Of a stretch of 64,000 nucleotides of DNA, positions 34,065-46,092 are shown in pieces. Every line of letters starts with the position of its first letter. The stretch's first letter is position 1. Under the pieces are notes generated by a model that saw only the letters and a list, made by a program, of their open reading frames with translations, was not told the DNA's origin and made no database searches. Origin of the DNA: Paramoeba atlantica (Eukaryota > Discosea). Made by a program: the position numbers and the translations under genes. Where the stretch lies: NCBI GenBank assembly GCA_977017575.1, contig CDRNVI010000148.1, forward strand, positions 1-64,000, written 5' to 3'.

Positions 34065-36162
34065 TTACACACTGTTCGCAACCATCCTTTCGAAGATTGA
34101 GTTTTTGACAGAATCAAAACCCTTTTTCACCATTTGAGTGTCCGTTGCGCATGTCACATGAAGATATGTCTAGGAGGAGAAGAAGATTTTTTGTTAATTT
34201 AACATTCAACATGGTTTCACAACCACAACCAAACAAAGAATAAAAAACAATCCTTTTGACAAACAATAAAATCCAAACCTTTTTGTTGCAATCGCTTGCT
34301 TCTTTCTTGAATCTTTGAGCAATAAATTCTAAAGCTTTATCATAATCACATCCACCTTTTCAAAAAATAAAATCAAAAAAAAGAAAAACAAAAACCAAAA
34401 ACAAAAACCAAAAAAAGGTCAACAACAATAAAATTTAGAAAAACCAAAAAGTAAACCTGTGTAACTCTTGAAACAAACATTGAGGTCAACCTTCTGAATC
34501 TTTTTTCGAAATAGATCAACTTTATTGAGGAATAAAACAACTGCTGATTCTTGGAAGTACTATTAAAAAGAGAATCAGAGAAAGAAAGAAAAAAGAGAAT
34601 AGAAGGGATCAAAGAAAGGGTGAACACAAAAAACCAACCGGACAACCACATGCATCATGGAAAAGTTGGAGACTCTCTCTCATTCTGTTTTGTCTTTGAT
34701 CTTCAAACAGTGCCTGGTCATACTCGCTGAAGAAAAGAAGAAAAAATCAGGAAAAAAAATTAAAGAGAAAGGAGTTCGGAGATGTTTACAAAAGAGAAGA
34801 AAAAAAGAATACCTTAAAGCAGCAAAAAAGAGGACAGATTGTACACCTTCAAAACAGTGAATCCATTTCCGTCGTTCTGATCGTTGACCCCCAACATCAA
34901 TCAATCGAATTCGAATGTTCCTTTCAATATTAAAGAAATATTCTGTCCCCAAATTATTAATAATATTAAAAATATTGGGAAAAAAAACCAAAAGTTTGGT
35001 TTGGAGAGAGATAAGAAAAAAGAGAGAAAAGTTTTCTTCCAGAGAAGACTCTTCTGTGGGATGGGGAATTTTAGTTTTGGGGAAAAAGAAAACAAAACAC
35101 AAACCAAGAACACCAGACGTTCGAACTCGACAAGATAAAATATCAGCATCAGATGGAATAAATGTAGACATTAAAATTCGATCCACATTATCAAAGAAAT
35201 AGTCTGCGGTATCAAAGATCTTTTTGTGGAAAGAGAAGGAAAAAAAAATGGTTTCATTAGAAAATTAAAAAAAAGAGAAAAAATATAATTTTTGTGATTC
35301 AATCAATATCTAAGTTGGAAACCTGAAGTTTAGACTGGTTTTCGGTGTAATAGTTTTTCATAGCTGGTAATCCCCACAATTGTGTAATTCCATTTTTAAT
35401 CTGAAAGAAAAAGCTAATTCAGAGAACGGAATACTACATCCACTTTAATCTTCAAAAAGTGTGAAAGCAAAACAAACCGCATCCACATTTGCAACAACAA
35501 AATCGAAATAATTCCATGCTGCAGGATCCAAGTCTGGCTGCATTAACAAATCGAACGCATCGCCATACTTATCAAATCCAAGTTCTTGATAAAGATTGGT
35601 TCTGAAAGAAATCACCATTTTAGTGAACAAAAAGATGGATAATTCATTCACGAGTTCTCTTTTTTGGTCTTCACGGAAACAAACAAAAAGGAAAACAGAA
35701 AGGGAAACAATGAAGGAGAAGAATACAGAGGCAATAATAATAAAAAACAAACCCATGAATAGCAAAAAGAAGCATCCGAAAAGAAGTGAGTAAATGAGAG
35801 GTAATAAAACCCTTGTACAAAACTCTGTCTTCTTCACTAAAACCTTCTCCGTATAAAAATCTCATTTGTTTTGCGAAACTGTGTGTTCAAAAAAAGAAAA
35901 AAGAAAAAAGAATATTAATTATCATTTTTTTTCTCTCTCCTTTTTTTGCTTGTGGTTCGTGGTCTTTTGAGAAGAAGAAGAGAAGGGGGAAAAAGAATAA
36001 AAGAAGATAGTCATACGTTGATTTTCCTGCTTCTCCCGCACCCAAAAGAAGCAGTTTCACTTCTCGATTGGCTTGTTGCCGATCATTTCTCAACCCTTTG
36101 TCAATATCCCGACTTCGTTCTCGATCTTCAGGATCAGCTTGACCACCAGCACAATTTCCCAT
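34065..36162 (-). CDS. heterotrimeric G protein alpha subunit
   Basis: Start at 36162 ([20 protein letters not shown]): Gly2 for myristoylation and Cys4 for palmitoylation place it at the membrane. Exon 1 ends in the P-loop, [15 protein letters not shown]. Later exons give the helical domain ([40 protein letters not shown]), switch I ([15 protein letters not shown] with the catalytic Arg in CRV), switch II ([20 protein letters not shown] with the catalytic Gln), the [14 protein letters not shown] exon (NKxD), and the guanine-binding [13 protein letters not shown]. The C-terminus is [17 protein letters not shown], without the Cys-Gly-x-x end of Gi proteins. Intron after GAGEAGKST splits the P-loop region. 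At least eight introns. Upstream it shares a 514-bp divergent interval with the universal stress protein gene. Confidence 0.92.
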
Positions 36163-36676
36163 TTTTTTTTTTTTTGGAAAAGAAAGAAAAAGAAAAATCA
36201 AAGAGAGAGAGAGAAGAAAGGAGAAAAGTGAAAAAAGAAGAAGGAAAAAAAAATGAGAGAAAGGCGGAAAAAGTCAAAAAAAGAAAACAAAAAACAAGGA
36301 AAGCAAAGAAAAACGGCAAGAATAGGGCCTATGACCAAATATGGAAACAGATGATGATTTTTAAAACTCTTTAAAGTCGAAATCTGTCATTTTGATTGTG
36401 GTTTTGTTCCGCGTTTTTTTTTTGTTTGAGAGAACGGTGATGGTTGGTGGTTGAGGGTTGATGTTTGATGGTCAAGGTCAAATTCGTTGCCCATTTTGTT
36501 ACAAATGATGATCGGAATGAACAATCATGACAATCTTTTTTGTTTGAACCAAAAAACTTTTTTAAAATCCGCAGGGGAAACAGAAATAAATCCAGAAAGC
36601 CAAAATTAGAGCCACGATTTCTTTTTTTTGTGAAAGGGTTTGTTGGTTTTTTGGACGAGAGTGAAGAAGATTTGAA
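36163..36676. promoter_or_regulatory. divergent intergenic region between G-alpha and universal stress protein genes
   Basis: 514 bp separate the two start codons. The side next to G-alpha is a long purine tract on the plus strand (AAAGAGAGAGAGAG, GAAGGAAAA). The other side has TTTGTTACAAATGATGATC-like text and a T-run. No specific element is identified. Confidence 0.35.
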
Positions 36677-37266
36677 ATGGCTGTCTCTTTGACACCAATG
36701 AAACTCGTTGTTGCGATGGATACTTCTTCATTTTCTGAGAGGGCGTTTGAGTGGAGTTTGAATTTTCTGAAGAACCGACACTGCCCAGGTTTTTTGTTTT
36801 TTTGTTTTTTTTTGGTTTTGTTGAGGTGAATTAAACTCTTTTTTTTTTTAGAGGATCGCCTGGTTGTTATTCATTCGATTTATTTAACTGAGTCATCTTG
36901 GATGGATCCTTTTCATGATAAGTTGGATGCTCTCTGGAATCAAGGTTGAACTCTCTTGATTGAAAACTTGTTTTTTTTTTCTTGAGTGAACACTCCCCCT
37001 GAATAGAAAAGGAACAACAAGCTCAGGAACTCAAGAAGAAAATTGCCAAAACCTTCGAAGAAGCAGAGGTTGATATTCCATTGTATGAATGGGTCCCCTT
37101 GAAAGGAGATCCCCGAGAAAAGATTCTCCACTATGTTGAGGAAAGCAAGCCATCATTGTTGGTGATGGGGAAAAAAGGTCTTTCGACAATGGAAAAAGTT
37201 TTTGTTGGGAGTGTGAGTCAATATTGTATTCAAAATTCGGCAGTTCCTGTGATGGTCATCCACTGA
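36677..37266 (+). CDS. universal stress protein (UspA) domain protein
   Basis: Three exons: MAVSLTPMKLVVAMDTSSFS to LNFLKNRHCP; EDRLVVIHSIYLTESSWMD to LDALWNQ; and EKEQQAQELKKKIAKTFEEA to the stop at 37266. The first Asp (VAMD) and the C-terminal ATP-binding motif G-x2-G-x9-G-S (MGKKGLSTMEKVFVGSVS) are both present, placing it in the ATP-binding class of Usp proteins. PVMVIH is the usual last strand. The role of eukaryotic single-domain Usp proteins is general stress response and not known in detail. Introns are about 60-70 bp. Confidence 0.88.
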
Positions 37267-37631
37267 GAGAATATTAAAATGTGAAAAAAAAAACATGAAA
37301 AAAGTCAATCAAATAAGACATTAGTTAGAAAAATTTTGTGAAATTAAAAATCACACAACCAAACTTCCAATCAAACTTCCTCTTCCAATCTTTGCCCTTG
37401 AACAATCAAAAAAATTTCTCTTCTCGAACCGTCAGAATTCTTCGAAATCGTCCATTCCCAGCGAGCAAATCAAATATTGAGAATATCAATAGAAAATCAA
37501 AGACAAAAAGATGGATTTGATTTTCTCGAAGAGTCAGTGAGGGACACCATCTCCGTTTTCTTTTTCGTTTTTCTTTTTCGCCAAAAGACAAACTCTCCTC
37601 TCTTTCTTTTTTTCTTTTCTTTTCCAAAGAA
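37267..37631. other. intergenic, 365 bp
   Basis: Lies between the stress protein stop and the ABCG start on the same strand. It holds AT-rich text, then a pyrimidine-rich run (TTTTTCGTTTTTCTTTTTCG, 37556-37580) just before the start codon. Nothing else seen. Confidence 0.45.
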
Positions 37632-40600
37632 ATGGAAACGAGGAGTCTTTTGGGTTCTGATCCCATTGGGCCTGATGATGAGGAGGTTTGTTTTTGGGAG
37701 ATCTTCTTTTTTTTTTTCTTTTTCTGATCTTGTACTTCTTTTGTTTGTGTTAGTACGTCAAAGAGGAAAACCCTTTTGCTTTTAGTGCGGAGGATTTCAA
37801 ACCAGGGACAATTGGCTCCAAGAAAGTGTATCCACTTTTGTTGACCTGGAAGGATGTCAATTGTTCACTTGAGAAAGAGACTGGTCCAATTTGTCGAAAG
37901 ACAAAGGAGAGAAAAGATATTTTGCAGGTTTCTCTCTTTTTCTTTTTCGATTCTTTTCTCCTTCAACAAAGGAGGGTCGAAGCGGTTTTTTTTTTTGTTT
38001 CATAATTCTTTTTTTTCTATCGTTATCAAGGGGGTCTCAGGGTTTGCGAAACCTGGAACACTGACAGCAATTATTGGTTCTTCTGGAGCTGGTTCATTTT
38101 TTAATTCATTCCCATTTCCCCTCTCTTTCTCTCCTTTCTCTCCTTTCTCTCTCTTTCTCTTAAAGAAGTCCTTTCTCTTGCACCTCTCAGGGAAATCTAC
38201 CCTCTTGGATATTCTTTCTCTCCGAAAAAATGTTGGTAATCTTTCAGGAGAGATTTTGGTCAACGGTGCTCCCAGGTTCGAAAAATGAAAAATGAATTAG
38301 AAGAAGAAAGAGAATAGAAGTAAAAGAGAAAAGAGAGATTGAGAAAAAATTATTTAGGAATGGAGCTTTTAAGAGATTTTCTGCCTATGTAACACAAGAG
38401 GATATTTTAATGGCCACGCTGACAGTCAAGGAAACCCTTCAATTTCATGTCAATTTAGCGTTAGAAAGAGACCCAGTTATCATCTTCTTTTCTCTTTTCT
38501 TTGCTTCTTTCTTTCTTCTTTCTCATGTTTTCTGTTTCAAGCATGATTCAAGTGAGGAGAGAATCGCCAAAAGAGAGAAACGTGTTGCAGAAATGATTCA
38601 TGAACTGGGACTTGAAAAAACCACGAATATGCGAGGTATTCTCTTCTTCCTTTCTCTTTTTCATTTTACTCTCTATCTCTTCACTTTGACTTTCAAATAA
38701 ATTTTTATATTATTTTTAAGTTGGAAACGAAATTGAGAGAGGGATTTCTGGAGGAGAAAAGAAACGATTGAGTGTTGGGTGTGAAATGATCTCTGAACCC
38801 AGGTTCTTGTTTCTTGTTATTTTCGTATTATTATTCTTTCGTTCTTCTTTTTTTTTTTTCCAAGATTGAGGAAAATTTTATTCTTTCTTGTTTATAAATT
38901 TAATTTTTTTATAGCCTTTTGTTTTTGGATGAACCGACTACAGGACTTGATGGTTTTCTTTTCTTTAATTTTTTTTTTTCGAATTCTCTTCTTCTTTGAC
39001 AATTTTCTTTTTCAAAAAGCATTTAATTCACAACAAGTCGTCTACACACTCAAAAAGTTAGCTATGTCTGGTCGAACTATTCTCTGTACTCTCCATCAAC
39101 CTCGCTCTTCAATTTTTGCCATGTTCTTTGATCTTTCCTTCTTTCCTTTCTTATTTTTTCTCATCCCCTTTCCCCTTTTCTCTTCTTATTTTTAGGTTTG
39201 ATTATATTTGTTGTCTATCAGAAGGGAAAGTTGTGTATTTTGGTCAAGCAAAAGAAGCTGTAAATTATTTCGCTACTGAAGTTTCTGAGAAATGCTCTTC
39301 TTATTTCAATCCTGCTGATTTTATTATTGATCTTGCCTTGGAAGATGAAAGGCGAAGGTTTCTCATCTTTTCTTTTTTTTCTCTCTCTGTGAACTTAATT
39401 ATTTTGGATTAGATTTGCGTTGAAAAATGACAGAGAAATTCCTCTGAAATTTAATGGGAAGGTTTGAGTTTTTCTTTTTTTTTTGAAGAGAATTTTTTCA
39501 AATTCATTTTTCTCTTTCTAAAGCCAATCTCTGATGGGGGAGGAAAACTTGTCGGTGATTCTTCTCTTGCCAATGTTTATGAAGAATCTTCGGTTCACCA
39601 AAAGACACTGCAAGAAATCGAACACGTAAATGGCTCAGGTTTTTCTTTCTCATTCCTCTCTCTCTTTTTTCTCTTTCTTTGTTCTCTGAATTTTTAGTTA
39701 ATTCAATTTTAACTTTAGAAAGTGGAGAAGTGATAGATTTGGGAATGGGAGCAGAAGTACCTGAGACGAAAATGGAGTCTTTTGAGATGTACAATGTCTC
39801 ACGTTTTGCTGGTACAATTTTTCTTTCAAAAAGAATTTAATTTTTTGAGTTTTTCACAAGAAATTTTTCTTTTCTTTTGGACAGTTTCTTGGCCTTATCA
39901 ATTAGCTTACCTTCTTCAACGACAATGGAGAAACATCTCCAGAAATTCATTTACAAGTATTGTTGTGATTGTCCAAGTTTTGTGTTTTTTTTTCTCTTAT
40001 CTTTGGCAAAAATTGTGAAGTTTAGTGTTTATTTACTGATATGATGTTATTATTATTATTATTTTTTTTTTTAGGCGACAATTATGTCTCTATTTGTGGG
40101 AAGTTTATTTTATAATACTCTTGACGATCCAGATAGTATGATTTTTATTGACTTCACATAACCAATCTTGCTCGAAATTTTGATTTTATATTTTTTTTTT
40201 GTTTGGCTAACTTTTTTTGAAATGAATAGTCCAGGCGTCTTTGAGAGTCCAAAATCGAATGGGAGCACTCTTTTTTTGTATGGTTAATTTATCATTCTCG
40301 CAAATGCAAGTAATTTTTTTGTTTTTCTTTGAATAATAAGATATTAGCTTGTAATTCTGAGCTTTATTTCCTTTGGCTGATCCTCACATTCATTTCTTTC
40401 TCTCTTTTCTTTCTTCCTTTTGCAACAGTCTCTCTTAGCCTTTGTAAATGAAAGAAGCCTCTTTCTCAAAGAGAAAAACGCGGGGTTATATAGAGTCAGC
40501 GCATATTACATTGCAAGAACAATAGTAGATGTACCAAGCGTGTTTATTGCCCCATTGATATTTTGTACTATTGCTTATTGGTTTATTGGGTTTCAGAGTG

Positions 40601-41437
40601 ATGTCGAAAAGTTTTTTACTTTTATTGCAATTTTTTTTGTGATGATTAATACAATGGTGAGCTTTTTTGTTTTTGTGGGGTGCTTGAGTCAGAATCCTCA
40701 GGTAATGTTTTTTTTTTTCTTTTTCTATTGTTCCAATTCTATTTTTTTTTTGAAGAAAACTTAATTTTTTGTTAATTTTATTTTATTGGTCGTTAGGTGT
40801 GCCAAGTCATTGCTTCTCTCTTGACAGGTTTGCTCCTCTCTTTTTTTCTTTTTTCGAGTTGCTCAGAAGAACTAACTGAATCATTTTTTTTGTTCACAGT
40901 TATTTTCTTTTTATTTGCTGGATTATTTGTTTCGACTGATTCAATTCCGGATTACTACATTTGGCTTCAGTTCGCTTTTTTCGATTCTCTCTTTCATTCT
41001 GAATCCCTCAATTAATAATAATTAAATTAGATATCTTTCTCCTTTTAAATATGCTTATGCTGCTCTTCTAATAAATGAATTTGAGGGTCTCTGTTTATGT
41101 CAGGAAATCAATGGGGTACTTTTTTCTTCTTTCATTTCTTTTCAAAAACAATTCCTAATACTCACACTTCTTTTTCCTCTCTTCCTTTTTTTTCTCTGTC
41201 ATTTCTTTCTCTCTTCAGAGATGTCCAGATGTTCCTGCTTGCATGGGAGAAAATTTACTCTTCTGTGACGAAAGTCCATCTGATGATGTGGGGAGTACCG
41301 GACAATCTCTTTGTTTAGTTGGAACTGATTCTCTTGAAAATGTTTGGTATAATGTTCTTGTATTAGCTGGGATGTTGTTTACATATCGATTGCTGGGTTA
41401 TTTTGCTCTTCGATTTTTGTACAATCAGAAGAGATAA
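37632..41437 (+). CDS. ABCG-family half transporter
   Basis: Start METRSLLGSDPIGPDDEE at 37632. The nucleotide-binding domain comes first, as in ABCG proteins: Walker A AIIGSSGAG|KSTLLDIL with an intron inside the P-loop (about 38092-38189), Q-loop AYVTQEDILMATLTVKE, signature GISGGEKKRLSVGC, Walker B LLFLDEPTTGLD, and H-loop CTLHQPRSS. A linker exon (SDGGGKLVGDSSLANVYEES) precedes a membrane domain with six predicted spans: PYQLAYLLQRQWRNISRNSF, ATIMSLFVGSLFYNTL, RMGALFFCMVNLSFSQMQ, AYYIARTIVDVPSVFIAPLI, IFFLFAGLFVSTDSIPDYY, and the last span before ALRFLYNQKR. A Cys-rich extracellular loop (NRCPDVPACMGENLLFCDE) lies before it. Half transporters dimerise to export lipids, sterols or drugs; the substrate is unknown. 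About twenty introns. Confidence 0.9.
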
Positions 41438-41760
41438 AAGGAGTTGAACAGAGACAAGTGATGAGGGACTTTTATTTTTGGCGAATAAAATGAATTTAAA
41501 AATTTCATTTGTATTTGACAAATGAAAACAGAACAACAAGATCAAAAAACATTTTTGGGGAGAAGGTTTCCAGGAGACTTCGTTGACACCAAAATAGAGC
41601 ACTCTGAATTGACACAGAGCTTTTCTGAAAGGTCTGTGTTGAAAGAAAAAGAAATTGTTTCAAATGAGAAACAGAAATTTTAAAAAGAGCTCTAAATTTT
41701 TTTAGCTTTCGTTTTCTTTTCTCTCTTTTTCCACCAGAAGAGAAGAAAGGAAGAAGAGAA
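41438..41760. other. intergenic, 323 bp
   Basis: Between the ABCG stop and sulfotransferase B, both on plus. AT-rich; ends in purine-rich text immediately before the start codon. No motif or RNA gene recognised. Confidence 0.45.
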
Positions 41761-42749
41761 ATGAGAGGGTTCTCTTTCTTCTCTCTCTCTTTCCTCTCTC
41801 TCCTCTCTCTTCTCTCTCTCCTCTCTCTCCAATTGGAGGCCAAATCACTCTTCAAACATCCTCATCCGAAGAAAGAGAGAGTGTTCGAGATACATGGAGA
41901 AGAGAAGAGCTTTTTCTCTACACCTTCTCTTTCTTCCTCTGTTCCTTTGAGAGCTTGTTTTCAGTTCTCTTTTCTTTTTCTTTCTTTTCTTTTCTTTTTT
42001 GTTTTGGGGAAAAAATTGAAGAGAAAAGGAAGAGATGAAAATTTTGAGAGGGATGAAAAAGAGAAAAGGAGAAGAGAGAAAAAAGAGTAGGAGAAAAAGA
42101 GAAAGAGAGAAAGAAATCTCGAAAGTGTTTTTTCTTTAATTTCTTTTTTCTTTAATTAACAAATTAATTATTCACAAATTGATTTTCCAATCAAAATTCA
42201 ATAGAGATACTGGACATAAGACAAAATGTGGATATGTTTGTCATTTTTTTTTCTGTCATTTTTTTTTTTTCAATGAATTTTGTTTGGAAAGAGAGAGGGA
42301 GAGAATGAGAGGAGAAAGAGGAGAGAGGAGAGAGAGAAGAGAAGAAGAAAAATAGAAAAATCAGAAGAAAAAACAGAAAAAACTTTCCTCCAATTTCTCT
42401 TCTCTCTCTCCTCAATCCTTTTCTCTCCTCTTTCCTCTCTCTCTCTTTCTTCTTTCTCTTCTCTCTCCTCTTTTCTCTCTCTCTTTCTTCTCTCTCTTCT
42501 CTCTCCTCTTTTCTTTTCCCTTTTCTCTTTTTTCTCTCTCCTCTCCTCTCTCCGCAACCCTTTTCTCTCTCTTTCTCCTCTCTCTCTTTCTTCTTTCCTC
42601 TCTCTCTCTCTTTCTCTCCCCTCTCTTTCTCTCTTCTCTTTTATAGGCTTGTGCACCATCATTTGTGATATTAGGAGCACCAAAAGCAGGAACAAGTGCT
42701 TTGTTTCAATTTATTTGTGCTCATTCCCAAGTTTCTATTTTTTTTTGAT

Positions 42750-42792
<43 letters not shown>

Positions 42793-43898
42793 TTTCTTTT
42801 TATTTTATTATTTATTTTATTATTTATTTTATTTCTTCTTTTTTTTGTTTTTCTTTCTCTATCTTTTTTCTATTTTTTTGTTTTTTTCTTCCTTTCCCTT
42901 CGTCTTTCCCCTTCTTCTTTTGCCAAAAAAATAAAAATTTATTCTTTGATCCAAGGTCGTGTGTGGTGGGAAAGAATTTCACGGAACTCAATTTTTCTCA
43001 GTTGTTCCTTCTTGTCAACTTTCTGGAGATAAAATTTCAGGTTTTTTTTAAACTCTTTATCTTTCCTCTTCCTTTTCTCTTTCTTTTTTCCCTCTTTCTT
43101 TTCTTTTTCAATTTCAATTCTTTTTTTTTTCTTTTTTTAATCTTTCTTTTCAAAAAATAACAAAACTCTTTCCCACAAAAAAGGATTTTTCTGGCCAACA
43201 GAACCAAAATACCAAAAAATGCTGAAAAACACGACCAAATTCATCCTCCTCTTCCGCCAACCAGACGACTGGGTCTATTCAGCATTCAGTTTCTGGTGCA
43301 ATCGTTTTGTAGATGGAGAATGCAAACCAGGAGAATGGGCCACTCAAAAAAGAGATCCAAAACAATTTGATAAATTGTTGAGAGAAATGTGTGTAAATGG
43401 GAGTCAGAATTGTCCTTTTATTTTTCCTCATTGGGAGTCTCAATTTTTGTCGACTGTTTCTACTGTGGGGAGAGAGAATTTGTTGGTTTTGTCGACTGAG
43501 AATTTGTATCATTTTCCGGAGAAGACGATGAGTGATGTTTTTCAATTTTTGGAGCTTAGGAAGTTTTGTATTTTCTTTTTTTTTGTTTTGAATTATTTGT
43601 TTTTTTTTTAAAAAACAAAGAAAAAAGAGAAATTGAAAGAAAAGAATATTTTTCTTAAATCATTTTTCAAAAAAAAAAAAATAGATTTCAAGGAGATCCC
43701 AAAAAAGTTTTCAACATTGCAGTCAACACAAACGCAAACAAAGGAGTCAATGCAAGATCAGCACATGAAAAGGGATTGGGAAAAACACTCCAAACAATGC
43801 TTCCTTCTTCTCGGGTTCTTTTGAGAAATATCACTGATTATGAAAATGTGAAAATTCGTTTGGAGAATTTGACTGGTGTTTCTTTGGGTTGGGATTGA
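41761..43898 (+). CDS. secreted/Golgi sulfotransferase, copy B
   Basis: Start at 41761 with a signal peptide (MRGFSFFSLSFLSLLSLLSL). Exon 1 ends near VPLRACF. After a long (about 690 bp) intron full of CT and GA repeats comes ACAPSFVILGAPKAGTSALF (42651-42730), with the PAPS loop GAPKAGTS. Next are VVCGGKEFHGTQFFSVVPSC (about 42956-43040), then MLKNTTKFILLFRQPDDWVY to NLYHFPEKTMSDVFQFLEL (about 43185-43560), and a last exon ending in LENLTGVSLGWD with the stop at 43896-43898. Each exon has a counterpart in the gene at 9380-10680, on the other strand. It should sulfate a glycan or similar acceptor in the secretory pathway. The join of exons 1 and 2 is unresolved, as in copy A. Confidence 0.76.
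42300..42645. repeat. GA then CT microsatellites in the sulfotransferase B intron
   Basis: A purine-only tract (42290-42375) is followed by pyrimidine-only text (about 42395-42645). The two halves are roughly complementary, so the transcript could fold into a long hairpin. Apparent Arg/Glu-rich minus-strand frames here are composition artefacts. Confidence 0.7.
42746..42835. repeat. (TTTA)n microsatellite
   Basis: About twelve uninterrupted ATTT units followed by TATTTTATTATT-type variants, inside the second intron of sulfotransferase B. Confidence 0.95.
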
Positions 43899-44447
43899 GA
43901 GAGAGAGAGAAGAGGAAGAGAAGGGGGATGAGCGGTCCTGCTGGAGAGAGAGAGAGAGAGAGAGGCGAGAGATGGGAGAGGTGGAGAGATAATCTTCACT
44001 TTTTATTATCTTTTCTATTTTTATTTCACAAAACATTCACACAACCAATTTTTGGTTGACATTTTGGAATCTCAAAAAACCAGAAAATTCCTTTCTTACG
44101 AAATTTTCCTTATTTTTATTCCCTTTGTCCAAATTTTGTTGTTCAAATTTGTGGATTTGGGTTTGTCACTTTGTTGAGAAATTGTCCAAACAATCTTTCT
44201 TTGGTTCAGAGGTCAGACTCACCGACTTTGGTTCCCCAAACTCAAAATTCTTTCAAAATTCTTGGATTTTGTTTTTTATTTCTTGGATTTTCTTCTTTTG
44301 GGCATCCTTTTCAGTTTTTGTTCTCGCTTTCTCTTTCTTTGGAAAGAAAGATGTTTGGACTCGAGAATTCTCCGAAAATCTTTTTCTTTTCACTCTCTCT
44401 CTTCTCTTTCACCAAATCTCAACACCTTCACCAGACCACAAAAGAAG
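43899..44447. other. intergenic, about 550 bp
   Basis: Holds a (GA)n run at about 43946-43965 directly after sulfotransferase B, then T-rich text. The last 80 bp before the ankyrin start (CTCAACACCTTCACCAGACC) resembles the upstream text of the larger ankyrin gene at 54.2 kb (CTCAACACCTCTCCTCTATC), a likely shared promoter/leader. Confidence 0.5.
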
Positions 44448-45141
44448 ATGGAAAGACAAACTCCACCAGAAAATGAGAAACTTTTGGATGCCATTAAGAA
44501 AGGAGATAAAGAACTTGTCAAAGTTCTTCTTCAAAATCAAAAAATGAATGTCAACTTCCAAAACAGGGTTGGTTGGCAGAAAGAGAAGAAAAAAAAGAAA
44601 GAAAAGAAAGAGAAGAAGGAAAGGGGTGAGAATAATGGTGAATTGTCTTGGTTCTTTATTTTAAAACTTCTTTTTGTTGTTCAAAGTATGGAGGGACCGC
44701 TCTTCACCTTGCTGCTCACTTGGGTTCTGGAGATATTGTGAAAATTCTTCTTGAAAATGAAGCCAATCTTCATCTTCGAGATGAAGTTTTGATTTTCTTT
44801 TTCTTTTTCTTTTTCTTTTTTTTTCTTTTTTGATTTGTTTTCTCATTTTTATTTGCTGTTGATCATTTTGATGGTGGTGTGATGATGATTTTGTTATTGT
44901 TCTTTTTTTTAAATTTCTTTTTGTGAAGGATGGAATGACCGCCTTGGATGTTGCAAGAGATAAAAGAATTGTTAAACTGATCAACACATTTGAAGAAAGG
45001 GTTTAATTTTTTGTTTCAATTTTCTTTTTTCCTTTTCTTTTTCAAGTTTTGTGTTTCGTTGAGATATGTTGTTGTTCAAAGTTTTTATTTTTGTTTTGGC
45101 AGAAGAGAGCTAAAAATATCAAACCAGCCAAAAGATCCTAG
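44448..45141 (+). CDS. short ankyrin-repeat protein with basic IKPAKRS tail
   Basis: Exon 1 is MERQTPPENEKLLDAIKKGD then KELVKVLLQNQKMNVNFQ. Exon 2 (about 44690-44780) is one ankyrin repeat, GGTALHLAAHLGSGDIVKIL to LHLRDE. Exon 3 (about 44930-45000) is a terminal half-repeat, DGMTALDVARDKRIVKLINT to FEER. The last exon gives KRAKNIKPAKRS and a TAG at 45139-45141. Exon borders fall between repeats, as in the larger paralogue at 54.2 kb, which has the same start, the same terminal half-repeat type and a matching tail. Function unknown; the tail is basic enough for a nuclear signal. Confidence 0.78.
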
Positions 45142-45438
45142 AAAGAGAATAAAACAAAAGAATATCTCTCTCTGAAGAATCATCATTTTGCATGAGCTTG
45201 ATTTTGAAAACCAACGAATCATTTCGAAGTGTTGAGAAAAGTTTTCAATTTCTTTTCTTTTTTGAAAGAAAGAAAGAAAGAGAAGAAGGAAAGAAGAAGA
45301 ACAACAGACCTTTTCAACGGAAAGTTTGTTGAAAGAGAAAGAGAAGAGAAGAAGAACAAACTTTTTGGATTTTGGCTTCAAGAATTTTAGAGTGCTATTT
45401 TTCTGTTTTTGTTTTCTCTCTTTTGGTTTTGGGGAAGG

Positions 45439-45910
45439 ATGAGTGATGGTGGTGAAGAGGAATGGAAGGCAAGAATTTTAGTGGACAAGAATCTGGATTA
45501 CCTTGCGAGGGGATTAAATGAAAGAACATCGAAAATGGCCTTCTTAATCCAAGAAGAACTTTCTGAAGAAGAACTTGTTCTCCCTTTTGATGGAGTTCTT
45601 TTATTTCCTTCAAACTGGTTTTCGTACTTTTTCAAAAGAGCAACTCGATGAAGAAGTGGCAACATTTGAGAAATTTGTTCGTTTGGTTGGTGGAATTGAA
45701 GGAAAGTGTTTGGGGATTTGGATTTCAATGCATGATCGGGGTATGAAAGATAGAATGGTAGAGAAACTTCATTTGAAAGAAAGAAATTGTGAGTGGTGTT
45801 GGGATTATCTTGATGATGGTGAGAGGATCGAGGATCCCTACCTTCGAGTCGGTAAATTTTTTGAAGAGAATACTCAACAACAATGTCAAATCAAACCAGC
45901 AAAAAGGTGA
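45439..45910 (+). pseudogene. unknown-family unit 1 (array 1), frameshifted
   Basis: Starts MSDGGEEEWKARILVDKNLD, followed by the family core ERTSKMAFLIQEELSEEELV. One extra T at about 45600 (GTTCTTTTATTTCC against GCTCTTTATTTCC in other units) shifts the frame; the rest of the unit (FSKEQLDEEVATFEKFVRLV onwards to QQCQIKPAKR) is intact in the next frame. It lies 300 bp after the short ankyrin gene. It could still act as a spliced or non-coding exon, but on its own it no longer encodes the full protein. Confidence 0.7.
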
Positions 45911-46092
45911 TTTTTATTGATCATTTTTGAACTGACCTTGAATGTCTTTTCTCTTCGTTGTTTTGTGTTGAGAAAAAGTTTTGCTGTTGAAAGAAAGAGA
46001 AAGAGAAAGAAGAGAAGAACAATTTTGATTCTTTGAATTTTAGAATGCTATTTTTTTCTTTTTTGTTTTCTCTCTTTTGGTTTTGGGGAAGG

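Noticed and set aside
36381-36676. Additional small gene between G-alpha and the stress protein gene
   Set aside because: No frame with coding character; short Met-starting frames are interrupted and compositionally like flanks.
42270-42695. Arg/Glu-rich minus-strand protein in the sulfotransferase B intron
   Set aside because: Pure dinucleotide microsatellite; no conserved start, splice signals on the other strand explain the region.
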